This document shows positions 10,719 to 52,329 of a DNA stretch of 64,000 nucleotides, in pieces. Source of the DNA: Dreissena polymorpha (lineage: Eukaryota; Mollusca; Bivalvia; Myida; Dreissenidae). The stretch lies in assembly GCF_020536995.1 (NCBI RefSeq), contig NC_068364.1, positions 46,936,381 through 47,000,380 on the forward strand, given 5' to 3'. The notes beneath the pieces were generated by a model, which saw only the letters and a list, made by a program, of their open reading frames with translations, was not told where the DNA came from and ran no database searches. How positions within the stretch are numbered: position 1 is the first letter of the stretch; every line of letters begins with the position of its first letter. The position numbers and the translations under genes are program-made.

Positions 10719-13700
10719 ATTTGACAAATTAAATTAATGTGAACAATGGCTGTTTGATCGCCTAAGGTACCGCTGTACATTCATTGTCATCCACCTAAAA
10801 TGTACTGTACATGATATTTTCTCGAAGATCTGTTGCGAAAATCTCCTTATCAAATGGTATGGGAAGGTTGACCGGGTCTCGATCAGACCGCTCTGTGTTA
10901 AGAATCCATGTTTGATAATTTGGGAGGGACGCTCATGTATCTTCATTGCTATGTTACATCTAAAGCTTAATACTCTTTTGAAGTTTCGATAGGAAAACCT
11001 GTGTTTCATATCGTTCTATGGTGTACAAGCGGTCTTCGAATATGGTGATGGCGTTCCCGGAATTCCTGAAGTTGGTTAGGGTATATTGAGAACTTGTTGC
11101 TGGGGCTTATACTAAAATTTGATTGGTCAAACATGATGCAATTTTCATGGTTTTATTTAGAATTATTTTACGTCCGATTGGAACGAAACCGAAGCCATCA
11201 TAACACATTAAGACTCTGAAACAAGTGGGCCGTGGTCACAAATTAACGAAAAATAATTTTGGGGGATATAAGAAGGCACTGTAAAGTAAGTTAATATTGT
11301 TATTCTATGATTATTTTTTGTATTAATATGTTTTGAAGTTTTCTAAAAGTGTAAATTAATTGATACATTGCGTTTCAGTGAATATAAAAGTCTGATCAAT
11401 CCACTCTGTAATAAGAGTAAAGGAAAACCACACTGTCATTTGTGAATGGAATATAGTTTTCATTTAAATTATGTTTTATTGTATCAGTTGAGAGCAATTT
11501 TGCACAATTATAACAATAGCATATGTTATTATTACGCACATGTATTTAGATCCTGCAGGAATGATTGTCATTTGCTTATACTACTTTTCATTCGCATTGT
11601 TTATTACAGATAATCGTCACAATCGTCACTTGATTAACATCACGAAAGTCGTACATCATATCGATACTTCAATGTAATCGACATATTCGTCATAGTCTTC
11701 GCATCTGTCATCGTTGCCAAGTGAAGTGGAAACGTGACGTGTGTATTGCAGTATTTTCCCTCAAAACGTTTATATTGTCGGACCTAGAAAAAGTCGGGTC
11801 CGACTGGCTCGCCACACCAAAAAAATCGCTAAACTTGCTTATGTAAAAGCAATTTGACTAGTTTGACCCAGCAGGACTGGTAACTGTATTGTTGATAATG
11901 TCAAGTGAACGTGACCTGTCATACGATGTCTCCCGATCGTAACGTCGTTACGTTTTGATTTAAGTCATGAGTTTGTTACTCGCTTGGGTTTTTATTTTTC
12001 TGACATTGTGCTTTTTTCAATCAAATTGCTCATATTTTAATATTTCAGTTTATCAATGTAATTGATGTTTTAGTAAAGTACATTTATGTAAAAAATATAA
12101 TTTAGATCGCAGTAATGGAATCCTTTAATTCACAAAATATCCTGTGACTAAGATTTGAACATTAAAAATTGCCCAATAGGTCACGTCGCACGGGTAGCGC
12201 GTGCGGTTAGATGTTTTCTCAATTCTTAACATAACAGTATCACCTTTCATCCGTAAAAAAGTATCTACGCACTATTAATTGATGCACATTTCTTCAAAAA
12301 TTTAAGTCGTTACGCTTCCATTCTAATGTTTAACAAAGTGTTGCATAAGTGAGCGTGTTTAGATGTACTAAACACAATCAGAAGGCTGCTTAGAGTTTCG
12401 CCGATCTTGGTACCTAATATTTACGAGGTTACAAAGGAGTCATGCAAGTGAATACGCTAACCAAGAGTCAGTGGCTTCAGATGAGGCACTTCGATATCTA
12501 CCATACTCTTGTTTTCAATGGACGATGTAATATTTAAATAAATACACCATTGTCAGCAGTGAATTCCAGCAATGGACATTAAGAAACATGACAACAGAGA
12601 TGTAGAAATTTGAGCTATTCAGTGTCCACATTCCAAGTTCATTGGCAAGTGATAGTTAAGGACTATTAGCATTTTTAAAAAGATTTTATTTCGTATAACA
12701 ATAAATCACAGAGTGAATCACATACCTAAACATAAACTAAATAACTATTTTATCCATTTAAAGTTTAGTACAAACTTAAACCAACTTAATATTAATGTTT
12801 TTTTTACTTGAACAATCACACCAAAATGAATGAATAATATTTTTTAAGATTTTCTGTGAACACTCACATTAAAGGAAGCCTTAATTGTATTAGAGTAAAT
12901 AACCAATACTTTATCAATTCAATGAGTTTTGGCAAATCCACCAGTCATTAAAAAAGGACTTACTTCCACACACAAAATCTTGATATATATTCAATACAAA
13001 AGGGCCATAATTCCTAAAAAAATATTTCAGCTACGATTCCTTCCTTAATGATCACCGACATAAAGGCCATTCATTTGTGAAAGTTTTATCATATTGCGCC
13101 AAGAAGTTAAACAGGAGTTAAGTACTTATATTTGGGCTATATATTCTAAACATGACACATTTTCAAAGCGTCATATAATTCAACCAAAACTGGTCAGAGC
13201 TTGAATTCCTTTCTGAGCAATAATCTTTATATTCAGGTAATTTAGCTGTGAAAGTCTAAGCTTAATCGGCCAAGTAGTTAGAGGAGATAAAAAAACAAAA
13301 TTGTGGAACTATATATTCATTATTGGAAAACAGACATAATTATGCCCTTAATTGTCACAGCCGGAAATTCTTTCATTACGATTATCTGCACGTTAAGGTC
13401 ATTCAGCTGTTAAGAGCGAGATCCACCCAGTAGTTAAAGAGGAGTTGAAAACACAAGCTTTGAGACTGACAAACAGACGCACGGACAAGTGTAATGCTTA
13501 ATGCCATCTGCAACGTCTCAACCAAAATATTGAGGTGCGTAAGTTCACATGCTGGTACACGTGCTTTTAAAGTTTCAGCCCTTTAGCAGCAATACTTTAA
13601 AAGTTACGTGCGTTAAGAAAATCGCACGTGCGGAAAGAAAGACAGTCAGACAAGGGCATATCTATATGCCTCCACCCCAAACTTTTGAAAGTGGGGGCAT

Positions 13701-16570
13701 AAAATGCATAATTTATGATGCAGTTAAAACATACTTTAAGCACAGCTAAAAGCATATAATTGTCTCACTTTGTTTAGCGAGATTCTTAAACATACATACA
13801 TTTAGTTTAAACCTTTTTATTTAAACATACATACATTTAGATGTGTGCATTCAAACATGTAAAAAAAAGAAGCAGTGTGTGTTTTTCGTCGTTTATATAA
13901 AAGTCTCACTCGTTTAGAGAAATACTGATAAATGCAATGCCAATGCACGCAAAACATGCTAAAACATGCACTTTTTGAGAAGGGTATATACAAATATAAT
14001 TATATATGAATCAATTTTCTAATAGAGGTAATTTTAATATTTTCAAAGGTTATTTTTTGCTATATGTTGTATAGGAGAATTTTATCGAAAGGAAAAATAA
14101 GGAGACCCGTTTCTGAATTCTGCATATCATTGTTTTAAGAAAAGTAAATGTTAGTTACTATGTATACAAATCAGTTTTATTTTATTAACATAATATTTCA
14201 ATTATAATTACACAATGCAGCTATTAGTGTTCTTCTGTTAGTTAGAACTACCAAACTATTCCTTGTGCAATATTTTTGTTCATGTTCAATAAAGAACATA
14301 ATTTATGTTAGTGTGATTGTTAATAATGTGTAGCCCAGAACCCATTCAGTTGTAAACATGTGACATAATTCTTACAATAATCATGTTTGTGTGGCATGTT
14401 TCTGTTTTCGATTTTCATCGCAATTTTCATATCTTAAAAAATTTCTTAGACTCATTCACACTCTGTCATAGGAGGGCAGATAAGGTCTCTGGTAGGTGTC
14501 CTCTTGGCAGCCACAAGTCCAGGGAACATGTCGATACATAAGGAAAACGGGTCACTGCGTCTTCTTGCGTGAATAAATGTATGTCAATTGGCTTTTGGAA
14601 GCCACAGCGGAAATTTGCTTGCTCCGAAGGACAGCAAATCAGACATGGCTATGGGAACTGTTCCATCTGAATAATAAATTGTTATGTGTCAAGTATTTAT
14701 CAAGGCAAGCAATATGCATCATAACATTATATAACTAGTTCTAAAGAGCCGTATGTTTTACATACTGAAAGTGTTCACATTCACTGTCTCTCACAGCCGG
14801 ATAATCCGTTATGACTCTTGATAATGAATGCAAACGCTTTTATTTGTATACTTTTTCTGTTTAAAAACAACACCAAAACATTAACCATCACATCAGAAGA
14901 TATACTCAGATTAACTTTAAATATAGCTCGGGCATCCTTTTTGTGCACTTAAAATAACAATGCCTTTAGGGGATTTTCAAGAAAATGTGTAATTAATTTG
15001 AATATATCAGTGTCTGTTTTAACTTTATATTATTTTAAAAAATCAAAACCTTTCAAACCAACATGAACTTCATTTTTTCAATCTGTTTTTAATTTCATTT
15101 CGCAACATATTTTAAATATTATTGGACTTACATGTCATAACATGAAATATTTTTACTGACTTGTTCCACAACATTGCTTAGAAAAAACCCTGACAAAACA
15201 CCTCAATATTACAATTGCACAATCGCACGCGCTACCTATTCTGATCTGATACCTGTTTTGATTTGTCAGCTATTACGAGCGCACGTCATATCTATGGGAA
15301 AATGCGTCGAACCGCTTGCCATAATGCTGTCATGCAAGCACTGAACTGAAGCTTTCGTTTGTTGTTTACTGTACAACGATGGTCAGTTAGTGTATTTGGG
15401 AACCAATTAATCAGCTTGATTTTTGGGTCGACACTTGATGGCAACTTGATCCAATGCTGTATACACAGCCTTTATTCCTATCTAAACGCAAGTGCAGATA
15501 ATTCTAAAATTATTCCACATAATAAGTTGATAACATTTTACAGTTTGATTTAGTTATGTAGCTATTATTGTTTATGATCGTGAATAAAGCTTAAGGTTAA
15601 AAGTGGACTTTTAAAAAAGATTAAGATGTATAGCATTTGCGATTAATGTATTTGTGTCTAAACATAGAGGTTTGATAGTTTCACATGACATAAAACACTT
15701 CTAACATATTCACTAAAAAATAAAAACGTACTTGTCGTGTACTTTTGTTTGCTTTTTCCCGGTTTCCGGAAAAATAAAATTAAAACAATATTAATATCTT
15801 TTCTTATCCAATTTAGAACTTTAAAAACGAATACGTGTTTTACATAATCTGTTCAATATAAAGTGAAACAGTTTAAAACAAACTATCTTGCATATGAATA
15901 TCGGTATCATTTTGCTTAAATAATGGTATTTCAGAATATCTACGACCATCCCGTTTAATTATCGTATGCAATAAAATCAAACATGACATAATGTGAACAC
16001 ATCGCATATATATTTTAATCCCGTTTTTACCCCCTTTTTATATTTTATTTTGAAGAGTAGAATCCCGACGACAATGACTAAGATAAGCATCACAACCCCT
16101 CATTAGATGACCTTAATCATTGACAAAGGGATCGATACTGCGATGTATTTATCCTGGTTTGCGTTATCATGCGGACCTTAAGTGAGTTCACCCTTACATC
16201 ATGTCGTTTTATGTATATGTTCGCGATATGTATACTGTACCATACAATATATGAATGAACATTAATTATATAAACAAGGTGAACACAGAAGCCGCTAGAA
16301 ACGGCAAAGTTAAGTATATTAATCTTATATATGTGTTTGCTCAACTTGTATATGCGCCAAATCGGATCATAACGAATGCTCAAATACGATGTTACGCTTG
16401 AGTGTCGAGTGAAATAAAAAAGCACTGAATAAACTAGCTGATACTGATTGTTGTGTGTTGAGACAAGTTCACTGAGTCTTTGGCCTTTTTACAGTGCAGA
16501 ACTACACACTTTGCCGTTCCTGTAATTTGTTCACAAGTTAAAGATAAGCAATGACATACATTTAACGCAA
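10719..16570. other. Intergenic region
   Basis: Nearly 6 kb between the poly(A) signal of the first FReD gene and the putative promoter of the large gene. Apart from an interspersed repeat at about 12.95-13.70 kb I see no convincing exon. A weak coding-like stretch on the minus strand at 14460-14660 was considered and rejected. Confidence 0.5.
12950..13700 (+). repeat. Interspersed repeat ending in a GC hairpin
   Basis: Loosely repeated internal phrases (GTGAAAGTTTTATCATATTG, GTGAAAGTCTAAGCTTAATC; AAGTAGTTAGAGGAG, CAGTAGTTAAAGAGGAG), a GACTGACAAACAGACG motif, and a terminal hairpin formed by TATGCCTCCACCCC and GGGGGCATAA. From memory this layout is common in bivalve genomes; no coding capacity. 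Boundaries are approximate. Confidence 0.5.
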
Positions 16571-16578
16571 ACGCTCCC

Positions 16579-16626
16579 TATAAATGCCAATTGAGTTAAA
16601 GTCAAGTAGCTGCAGGATACTTGAAG
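16579..16626 (+). promoter_or_regulatory. Putative TATA promoter and 5' UTR exon of the large gene
   Basis: TATAAA at 16579-16584 lies about 25-30 bp upstream of a possible start site near 16608, followed by a short leader ending in a donor, cttgaag/gtacgt (16626/16627). The next good acceptor (atttcag, 16835) opens the exon with the signal-peptide ATG, so a roughly 20-nt non-coding first exon and a 209-nt intron are plausible. This is position-based inference only. Confidence 0.35.
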
Positions 16627-16837
16627 GTACGTCCAATCTCTATTCATTCTCTTATCTATTTAATGCATTATAGTTTCCTAAACTCGTGTATGTCATATAC
16701 ATGATATATAAGTTCATGTGACTTCATATTTTCACTTTTTAACCTGGCATCTTCATATATATGTTTCGATAGCATTTATTAAATATATAAAAAGCAAAAC
16801 TCTTCAATTTCGTGATAAGTAAATATCTATTTCAGAA

Positions 16838-46592
<29,755 letters not shown>

Positions 46593-46982
46593 AATCGAAT
46601 CTTATGAATATTTGCATACATCTATAATTGCAGACTAAATGAGCTGTAGATTTTTACCCCTGTTATGATGCAGCTTTTAAACGTAATCAAATAATATCTG
46701 TTTTCGTTTTTAGCTGTCGAAATCTTGATTGTATTAATATTGTCAGACTTTTTCACTTGTTTTATTTGAAAATACACACGCTAAATTTAATTATTCACAT
46801 TTTCACTTATGACTGAAACCCAGCTTAAAGTGCATGTGCACTGTAAGGGCTTGTGCATATCGAATTATATATGCGTCTCGATTGACGATCTTACACACAG
46901 TTTTTAGTTAACATGTAATAGTTGTAAGTGAACTGTATTGAGAAAAAGACTACACTGCGTACATTTAAATATTTAAACTCTC

Positions 46983-46988
46983 AATAAA
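46983..46988 (+). terminator. Poly(A) signal of the large gene
   Basis: First AATAAA after the fibrinogen stop codon, 390 nt downstream; position-based call. Confidence 0.5.
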
Positions 46989-47009
46989 TAGTCACTTCAT
47001 TGTTTTGCA

Positions 47010-48819
47010 TTTTTTATGAATGTGATAACAATTTTATATGCATTTAGAAAATATAACAAGAACAAGTACAATCATTATATCAATTTGCTTCTTATACTTA
47101 CTAACGGATGAAAAAGAAACACCATGGAGACAAACATGAAATCAACTCGCTTGTTTGTGTACTAAAAGATTTTAAATAAATTTATTGTGTGACTATGTTG
47201 AACGTTCTGTACACAAAGTGTATTAATTTTGATTCATTATATCTTTAATTGAGAATAAACTTGTGTCTGTAATTCAAGTTTGTTACAACTTGTTTTTGTC
47301 TTAATCATGCACTTTTACATCAATCCTACAGTCAATTTGTATCTTCTTTGGTAATCTCTAAAACAAACCGATCTGAACAAAATGTAGCGAATCGAAATAA
47401 TATATGTAATTAGTTATTACAGAAAACACAACCCCTGCTGAAAGTACGGTGTTTTCATCGCATAAAGTTGGCAACGATCGAGTTTTTACATGTATCAAAA
47501 CGAACTAATGAATCAAGCAATAACTGAGTGATTTGATTAAAGCAAGAATTTAGTTTATAAAGAAGTATATTTTAAGCGATCTTTTTCTAGATCAAGATAT
47601 GTCTAAGATCGAATGAAGCTCGCAAACAAACGCTCTAAAAATGAAACTAAATTACGTTTTAGGTATGCATGAACATGTATTGTATCACAACATACAAAGT
47701 GGTCACTACTTTTTCTTGAACATATCGGATCAGTTTGTAATCATATGATAGGACGTTCTTTATTAGGTCACCGTGGTGTTCTCTGTTCAATATAACCGGA
47801 ATTCTTCAAAACTTATTTTAAAGCATTAGGCTTCTGTCATATTCGTTGCATACAAGCCCACAATTAAATTTCTGGTCTTGTAAACTTAGGTGAACATGTA
47901 TGGTAACTAATGCAAATGTACGCCAATTAAAATAAACCATGACATGTTGATAAACTTTATCATGACACATGTGCTGCATATATCTGTTGTTGGTCGTGTG
48001 CTAGATCGCGGATTAAAACACGTTAATTTGACTTAACTATATATTGGACTTTCCGGAACTACAATACGGTCTCGCGCATGTTTTTGTTGCAAAATATCCC
48101 AAACTTATTCGCAATCTTGACACAAGTCAATGGTTAAACCATTTTATGTTTTGAATGACCTTCTGCGCAAAGAAGTCGAGCATTCTTGTTAAAGTAAATC
48201 GAGTATGGTTAAGCTGACCAGTGCAAGACAAATTCTGATCTGAAACGATAAGTATATTATAATTTAATGTTTCCGACTAATATATGCGAACATATTCGAT
48301 TGCTTGTGCTTAATAAATTTATTATGTTCTAGAAAATAGGATGCGTTGTGTGGTCATTTGTTATGCTAACTTATCATTCAATTAGCAGCGTTCCGTTTAT
48401 TGTTCCGTTTATTGTACATAACTTAACATTTTGCACGATTCCTATGCCGCAGTTGAGAGCGCTTTATTTATAAACTAGACACACGTTTCACACACGATTC
48501 AGTATGCAAACGTCATGTAATGTCCTTTAGCTTCACATTTGCTTGGGCATATAATGTATTTGCGATGTGATGAGTAATTATTAATGTGTTCGGCGTCTTA
48601 GACATTTGGGATATGATTGGTAAATATTAATAGGTTCGTCATCTAGACATTTAAGATTTCATTTTTACATTAACAATTTGTTCGCCATCTTAGACATTTA
48701 CGGTTTGATGGGACAATAATAATTGATTCGGCACCTTATACAATTACTAGGTGGTAGGTACATTTAAATTGGTTCTGTATAATAGAACGGTGCGATGTGA
48801 TTGGTTAATATTAATTAAA
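47010..48819. other. Intergenic, nothing recognised
   Basis: AT-rich sequence after the large gene with no exon, RNA or named repeat that I can support. Confidence 0.45.
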
Positions 48820-48980
48820 CGATTGCTGCACCCTTTGACCATAATCGGTTGATCTCGCCTAGCAGAGTGGTTAACTGACTAGCACATTAAGGTAGAAGGG
48901 CCGGCAGGCTAAGTTGGTTAAATGCAAGAATACAACTTTAAGAATCACGGGTTCGATTACCGGTCCGGTCATATAACCGA
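48820..48980 (+). repeat. tRNA-derived SINE
   Basis: GGGCCGGCAGGCTAAGTTGG with an A box, then ATCACGGGTTCGATTACCGG with a B box (GGTTCGATTACC), and a possible acceptor stem GGCCGG with CCGGTC. The T-stem does not pair well, so it is a SINE head rather than a tRNA gene. Confidence 0.55.
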
Positions 48981-49334
48981 TCACGTCTTAGACCATTCCC
49001 ATCCGTATCTCTGATTAATGTAGGGCAGTTGTCAGTTACTATTATAAGTCTTACTACTTAGTACTGGTAAAACAGATTATGCAAGAAACTTATCGCTGCT
49101 CGCCGTGATATGACTAAAATACATTAGAAAACATCGAATGTATCCACATATTAAACAAAAACAGTAGTCGCGTCATTCATTGATTACGTCAGTGACATGA
49201 ACAATATTGTAAATATACCATATTCAGTTATACCAATGCGGTAAGTTATAAAGTATCAAACGTTTCGCGTGCACGCTTGAAAGATCTATGAGTCTGACCA
49301 GTAGAATCAAGTGAACCATTCCCCACACAAGTTG

Positions 49335-49400
49335 TGCGGTCGGTCTGGGATTAGAACCCGCGACCCGCGTAGTGGAAGTCCAGACAAATAGTTGCTATGC
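49335..49400 (-). repeat. tRNA-like relic
   Basis: The minus strand carries GTCGCGGGTTCTAATCCCAG, a clean B box (GGTTCTAATCC) with a stem, preceded by an unclear A-box region. Probably a decayed SINE head. Confidence 0.4.
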
Positions 49401-49921
49401 TAATAATATGTTGTTTTTAGAATTGTATAATAAATTACGAATAGCCGAAGAACAACGATGGATTGAGAATCATGAACTATTAATTTGCTAATGATGGATA
49501 GTATCGGTTTTGAAAAAGAACATTAGCAAGGTGTTTATTTTTTATTTTTGAAAGATTGCACGAGTAATGCAAGCGATATTGAAAAATACATGCTTTAGAT
49601 TGAGCTTAAACATCTTCGTGACAAAACTCGGGTGGTTGTTTATCTCTTTCTTACGTTAGCGATCGGAACCGAACTGTTAATGCAACTATTCAAACATAAA
49701 GTCAAATATTAACGATTCACATTTTTGGGCCTTTATATAAATGCTACTTTAAAGCTAGTTTTATCGTAACAGTCACTTTGTGTCACCGTAACGGATGTTT
49801 AATAGCCCCAAAACAATGCAAACCATACCTTTCGCAATTTGCACACAATGGGAACTATTTTTTGAAGCAGATCAGATGCTTATTAATCATAATGTTCAAA
49901 TTCTTCGCATCGTACACTTAG

Positions 49922-50070
49922 CCCATTTATGCCTAGCGTCTAGAAAAAAGGCATCGGCAAACAGCGTATACCCAGATGTGACGCCGCATCATGTGGCGTC
50001 TCATCATGGTCTTCGATGTTTGCTTAAAGGAATTAAAGGAATTTCTGTAGGGCCACTAGGCATAAATGGG
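49922..50070 (+). mobile_element. piggyBac-like palindromic MITE, copy 4 (internally deleted)
   Basis: Starts CCCATTTATGCCTAGCGTC and ends CTAGGCATAAATGGG; the flanking TTAA has decayed (TTAG left, TTTC right). 149 bp against about 220 bp in full copies. Confidence 0.7.
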
Positions 50071-50239
50071 TTTCCGTTGGAAATACTCGAACAATCGGTC
50101 GCACTGAAATTTGATGATTTTTCTACGACCCTAGTTACAGTCTTAATATTGATAATGCGTGCTCAGAAGATAATGAATTCTCAGAACATAAGGGAAACTC
50201 ACAAAATAATGCAGACTTCAAATTAGAAGCATCAAGAGG

Positions 50240-52320
50240 GGTATTTAGTGTATGTATAAATATATGTTTACCTTTACCCAGAGCATTTTTAGATGGATAT
50301 TAATTACAAGACGATAAACCTAAAATCTACATGTACCAACACACAGTTATTCGGGACACGCTCAATCAAACAGTGAAACACGGAGTATTTTACTTATTAA
50401 AACATAAATGTAGTCATATAATCAAGTTTATATGAGAAACAAATGATGTAAACAAAGCTTGATTATCAACGCTGGCAATTCAATGTTACAAAATCCAGTA
50501 ACGATCGTGCGTTTATTTAACAATGATAGTTTTAAGCGATATGTACTCAAATAAATAATGACCTGCTAAACGACAAAAACAAGACGACCATGGGGCTTTA
50601 TCATTAAAATAATGAACAATGTGGAATTTATATCTGTAATAAAAGTTTAAAAGAATCGATCTTTCGTTATATTTGTCCGAGTCTCCCATGTCTAATGCCC
50701 ATGTGTATGTCTTGCTTTGGTAACGCAGTCTATGTGCTTACTATGTGTTTTCCACTGTTGTCTCTCCGTAATTATGTGAATATGCGTTAGTTTCTTACCA
50801 ACTGTATGATATTTTGACATTTGCAAATAACAATTATGTAAATTATACCGTCACTGTCATGGAATAATTTGAACGCATGAACACGAATCTGATCGACTTG
50901 GTATTTGTATTGGCTAAAAATAAATCATCATATAATAATAAAGGATTATCGAGTATCGGAGATAATAAAATAGATAAATACTAATGTATTTGCATACAAC
51001 ACAAACATCGATTTGGAAGAAAGAAGCTTACAGCAAACTAAGTTACTCATATACTAAACATACACGACTTTCAAGCCAGGTCAATGATCTACGCAATACA
51101 AGTATACGTGCTCAGTTCAGTGCAACGTACATTTCCCTATTAAAGACAGACGGATATTATTCAAAGTTGTAGAACATTATGTATTCCAAATAGGTCTATC
51201 ACGGCCTAATTGATCACCAAGAAACACCTTAAGAATGGGGTAAATTACGAAATGTCGGACACAATTTTCTGAAACAAAATATAGTTTCTTGTTTGATTTA
51301 TCTTTTAAGCAGTTACATAAACAGACCATCATTTATAGTATTAAAACTTGGAACATAAACCTCATGTGTTATAAACACAAACCCCGGCTACATAAACAAC
51401 CAGGCTATGTAATATAGTTATTTTACACTCAATATTGCCGCTTCTTCCGTTATATTTGCACGATGATGATCTGAAATATTAACTATATGATGCTATATTC
51501 TTACAATATAGAAGTGAAACTCTAGACGCTGGAGCAGTATTGCATTCTCATTATATACAATTTGTTGGTCCTTTATTTAAGGCAAGTGACCAATTGCCAA
51601 ACAGTGCGAAACAGCACAATACGAATCAACATACGCACAAAGAAGAATAAAGCTGGGGTCACCGTTTTCTTCATTCAGCTTTTTCATTGTTCTCGCTGGC
51701 ATCAGCGTTACCAGCGGTATGTCGTGTCTCTATGTGATTTTTCTGATAAAACATGTTGATTTATTGATTGCGCCAAGTTTAGGATGCTAACGTTTGTGCT
51801 CTGACATGTTTTATTGTAATTGCAAAACTGGTAGATATAAAATTGTCATTTTTGGTTCATTGATTTATCAATAGTTGTTGAAAAATAATCTGTGTTTTTG
51901 GTGTGTTATTATTAGTCACAAATTGGATTTTTATTTAGTTACAATTGAATGTTCATTATTTTATATATTAGTTTACCTGATATTTTACAAATTTTAGTGA
52001 ACACAATCTCAAAGAATTAATCATGTGTAGAATAGAAACATACAGCAATATATTAGATTTATCTCGGATACCGAGGAGTTATTCTTTGCCTAACAATGAA
52101 ATTATCGCCTCTTTGAAAAAGTGTAATCTCTTGAACTAAAGAGGTTCCCGGGGGCGTAGTAATCAGGAGATTAGCTCATGGGATATAAACTCTGGTGTTC
52201 ACTTGGACAATTTGAAACCCTGACCTGAAATAATCTCTACAATAACATCGTGTTATAGAAAAAATACCGTTACATCAATAGAATCTGACAAAACCAATGT
52301 TACCAATACCCTTGTTATAA
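50240..52320. other. Intergenic with one interspersed repeat
   Basis: The only structure seen is the second copy of the 42.5-kb repeat at 51507-51660. The remaining sequence is AT-rich with no supported exon. Confidence 0.45.
51507..51660 (+). repeat. Interspersed repeat, copy 2
   Basis: Shares GCTGGAGCAGTATTG, TTGGTCCTTTATTTAAGGCA and AACAGCACAATAC with 42525-42655 and continues into GAAGAATAAAGCTGGGGTCA. Confidence 0.55.
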
Positions 52321-52329
52321 TAAAACCTT

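Noticed and set aside
13549-13749. 66-codon frame at the end of an interspersed repeat
   Set aside because: Lies in the repeat's terminal hairpin; no protein features.
14460-14660. Minus-strand coding-like stretch (SDPFSLCIDMFPGL region)
   Set aside because: Two short open pieces separated by a stop, no splice sites and no family recognised; possibly an old processed pseudogene but unsupported.
47420-47500. Possible Ser/Thr linker exon after tattacag (NTTPAESTVFSS)
   Set aside because: No donor in a useful phase and it lies beyond the stop and poly(A) signal of the large gene.
49795-50226. 143-codon plus-strand frame
   Set aside because: Runs straight through a palindromic MITE copy; its middle is repeat, not a conserved protein.
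50690-50790. LU-like start with CMSC
   Set aside because: Cysteine spacing does not match C-x2-C-x8-C-x5-C, and neither acceptor nor donor fits.
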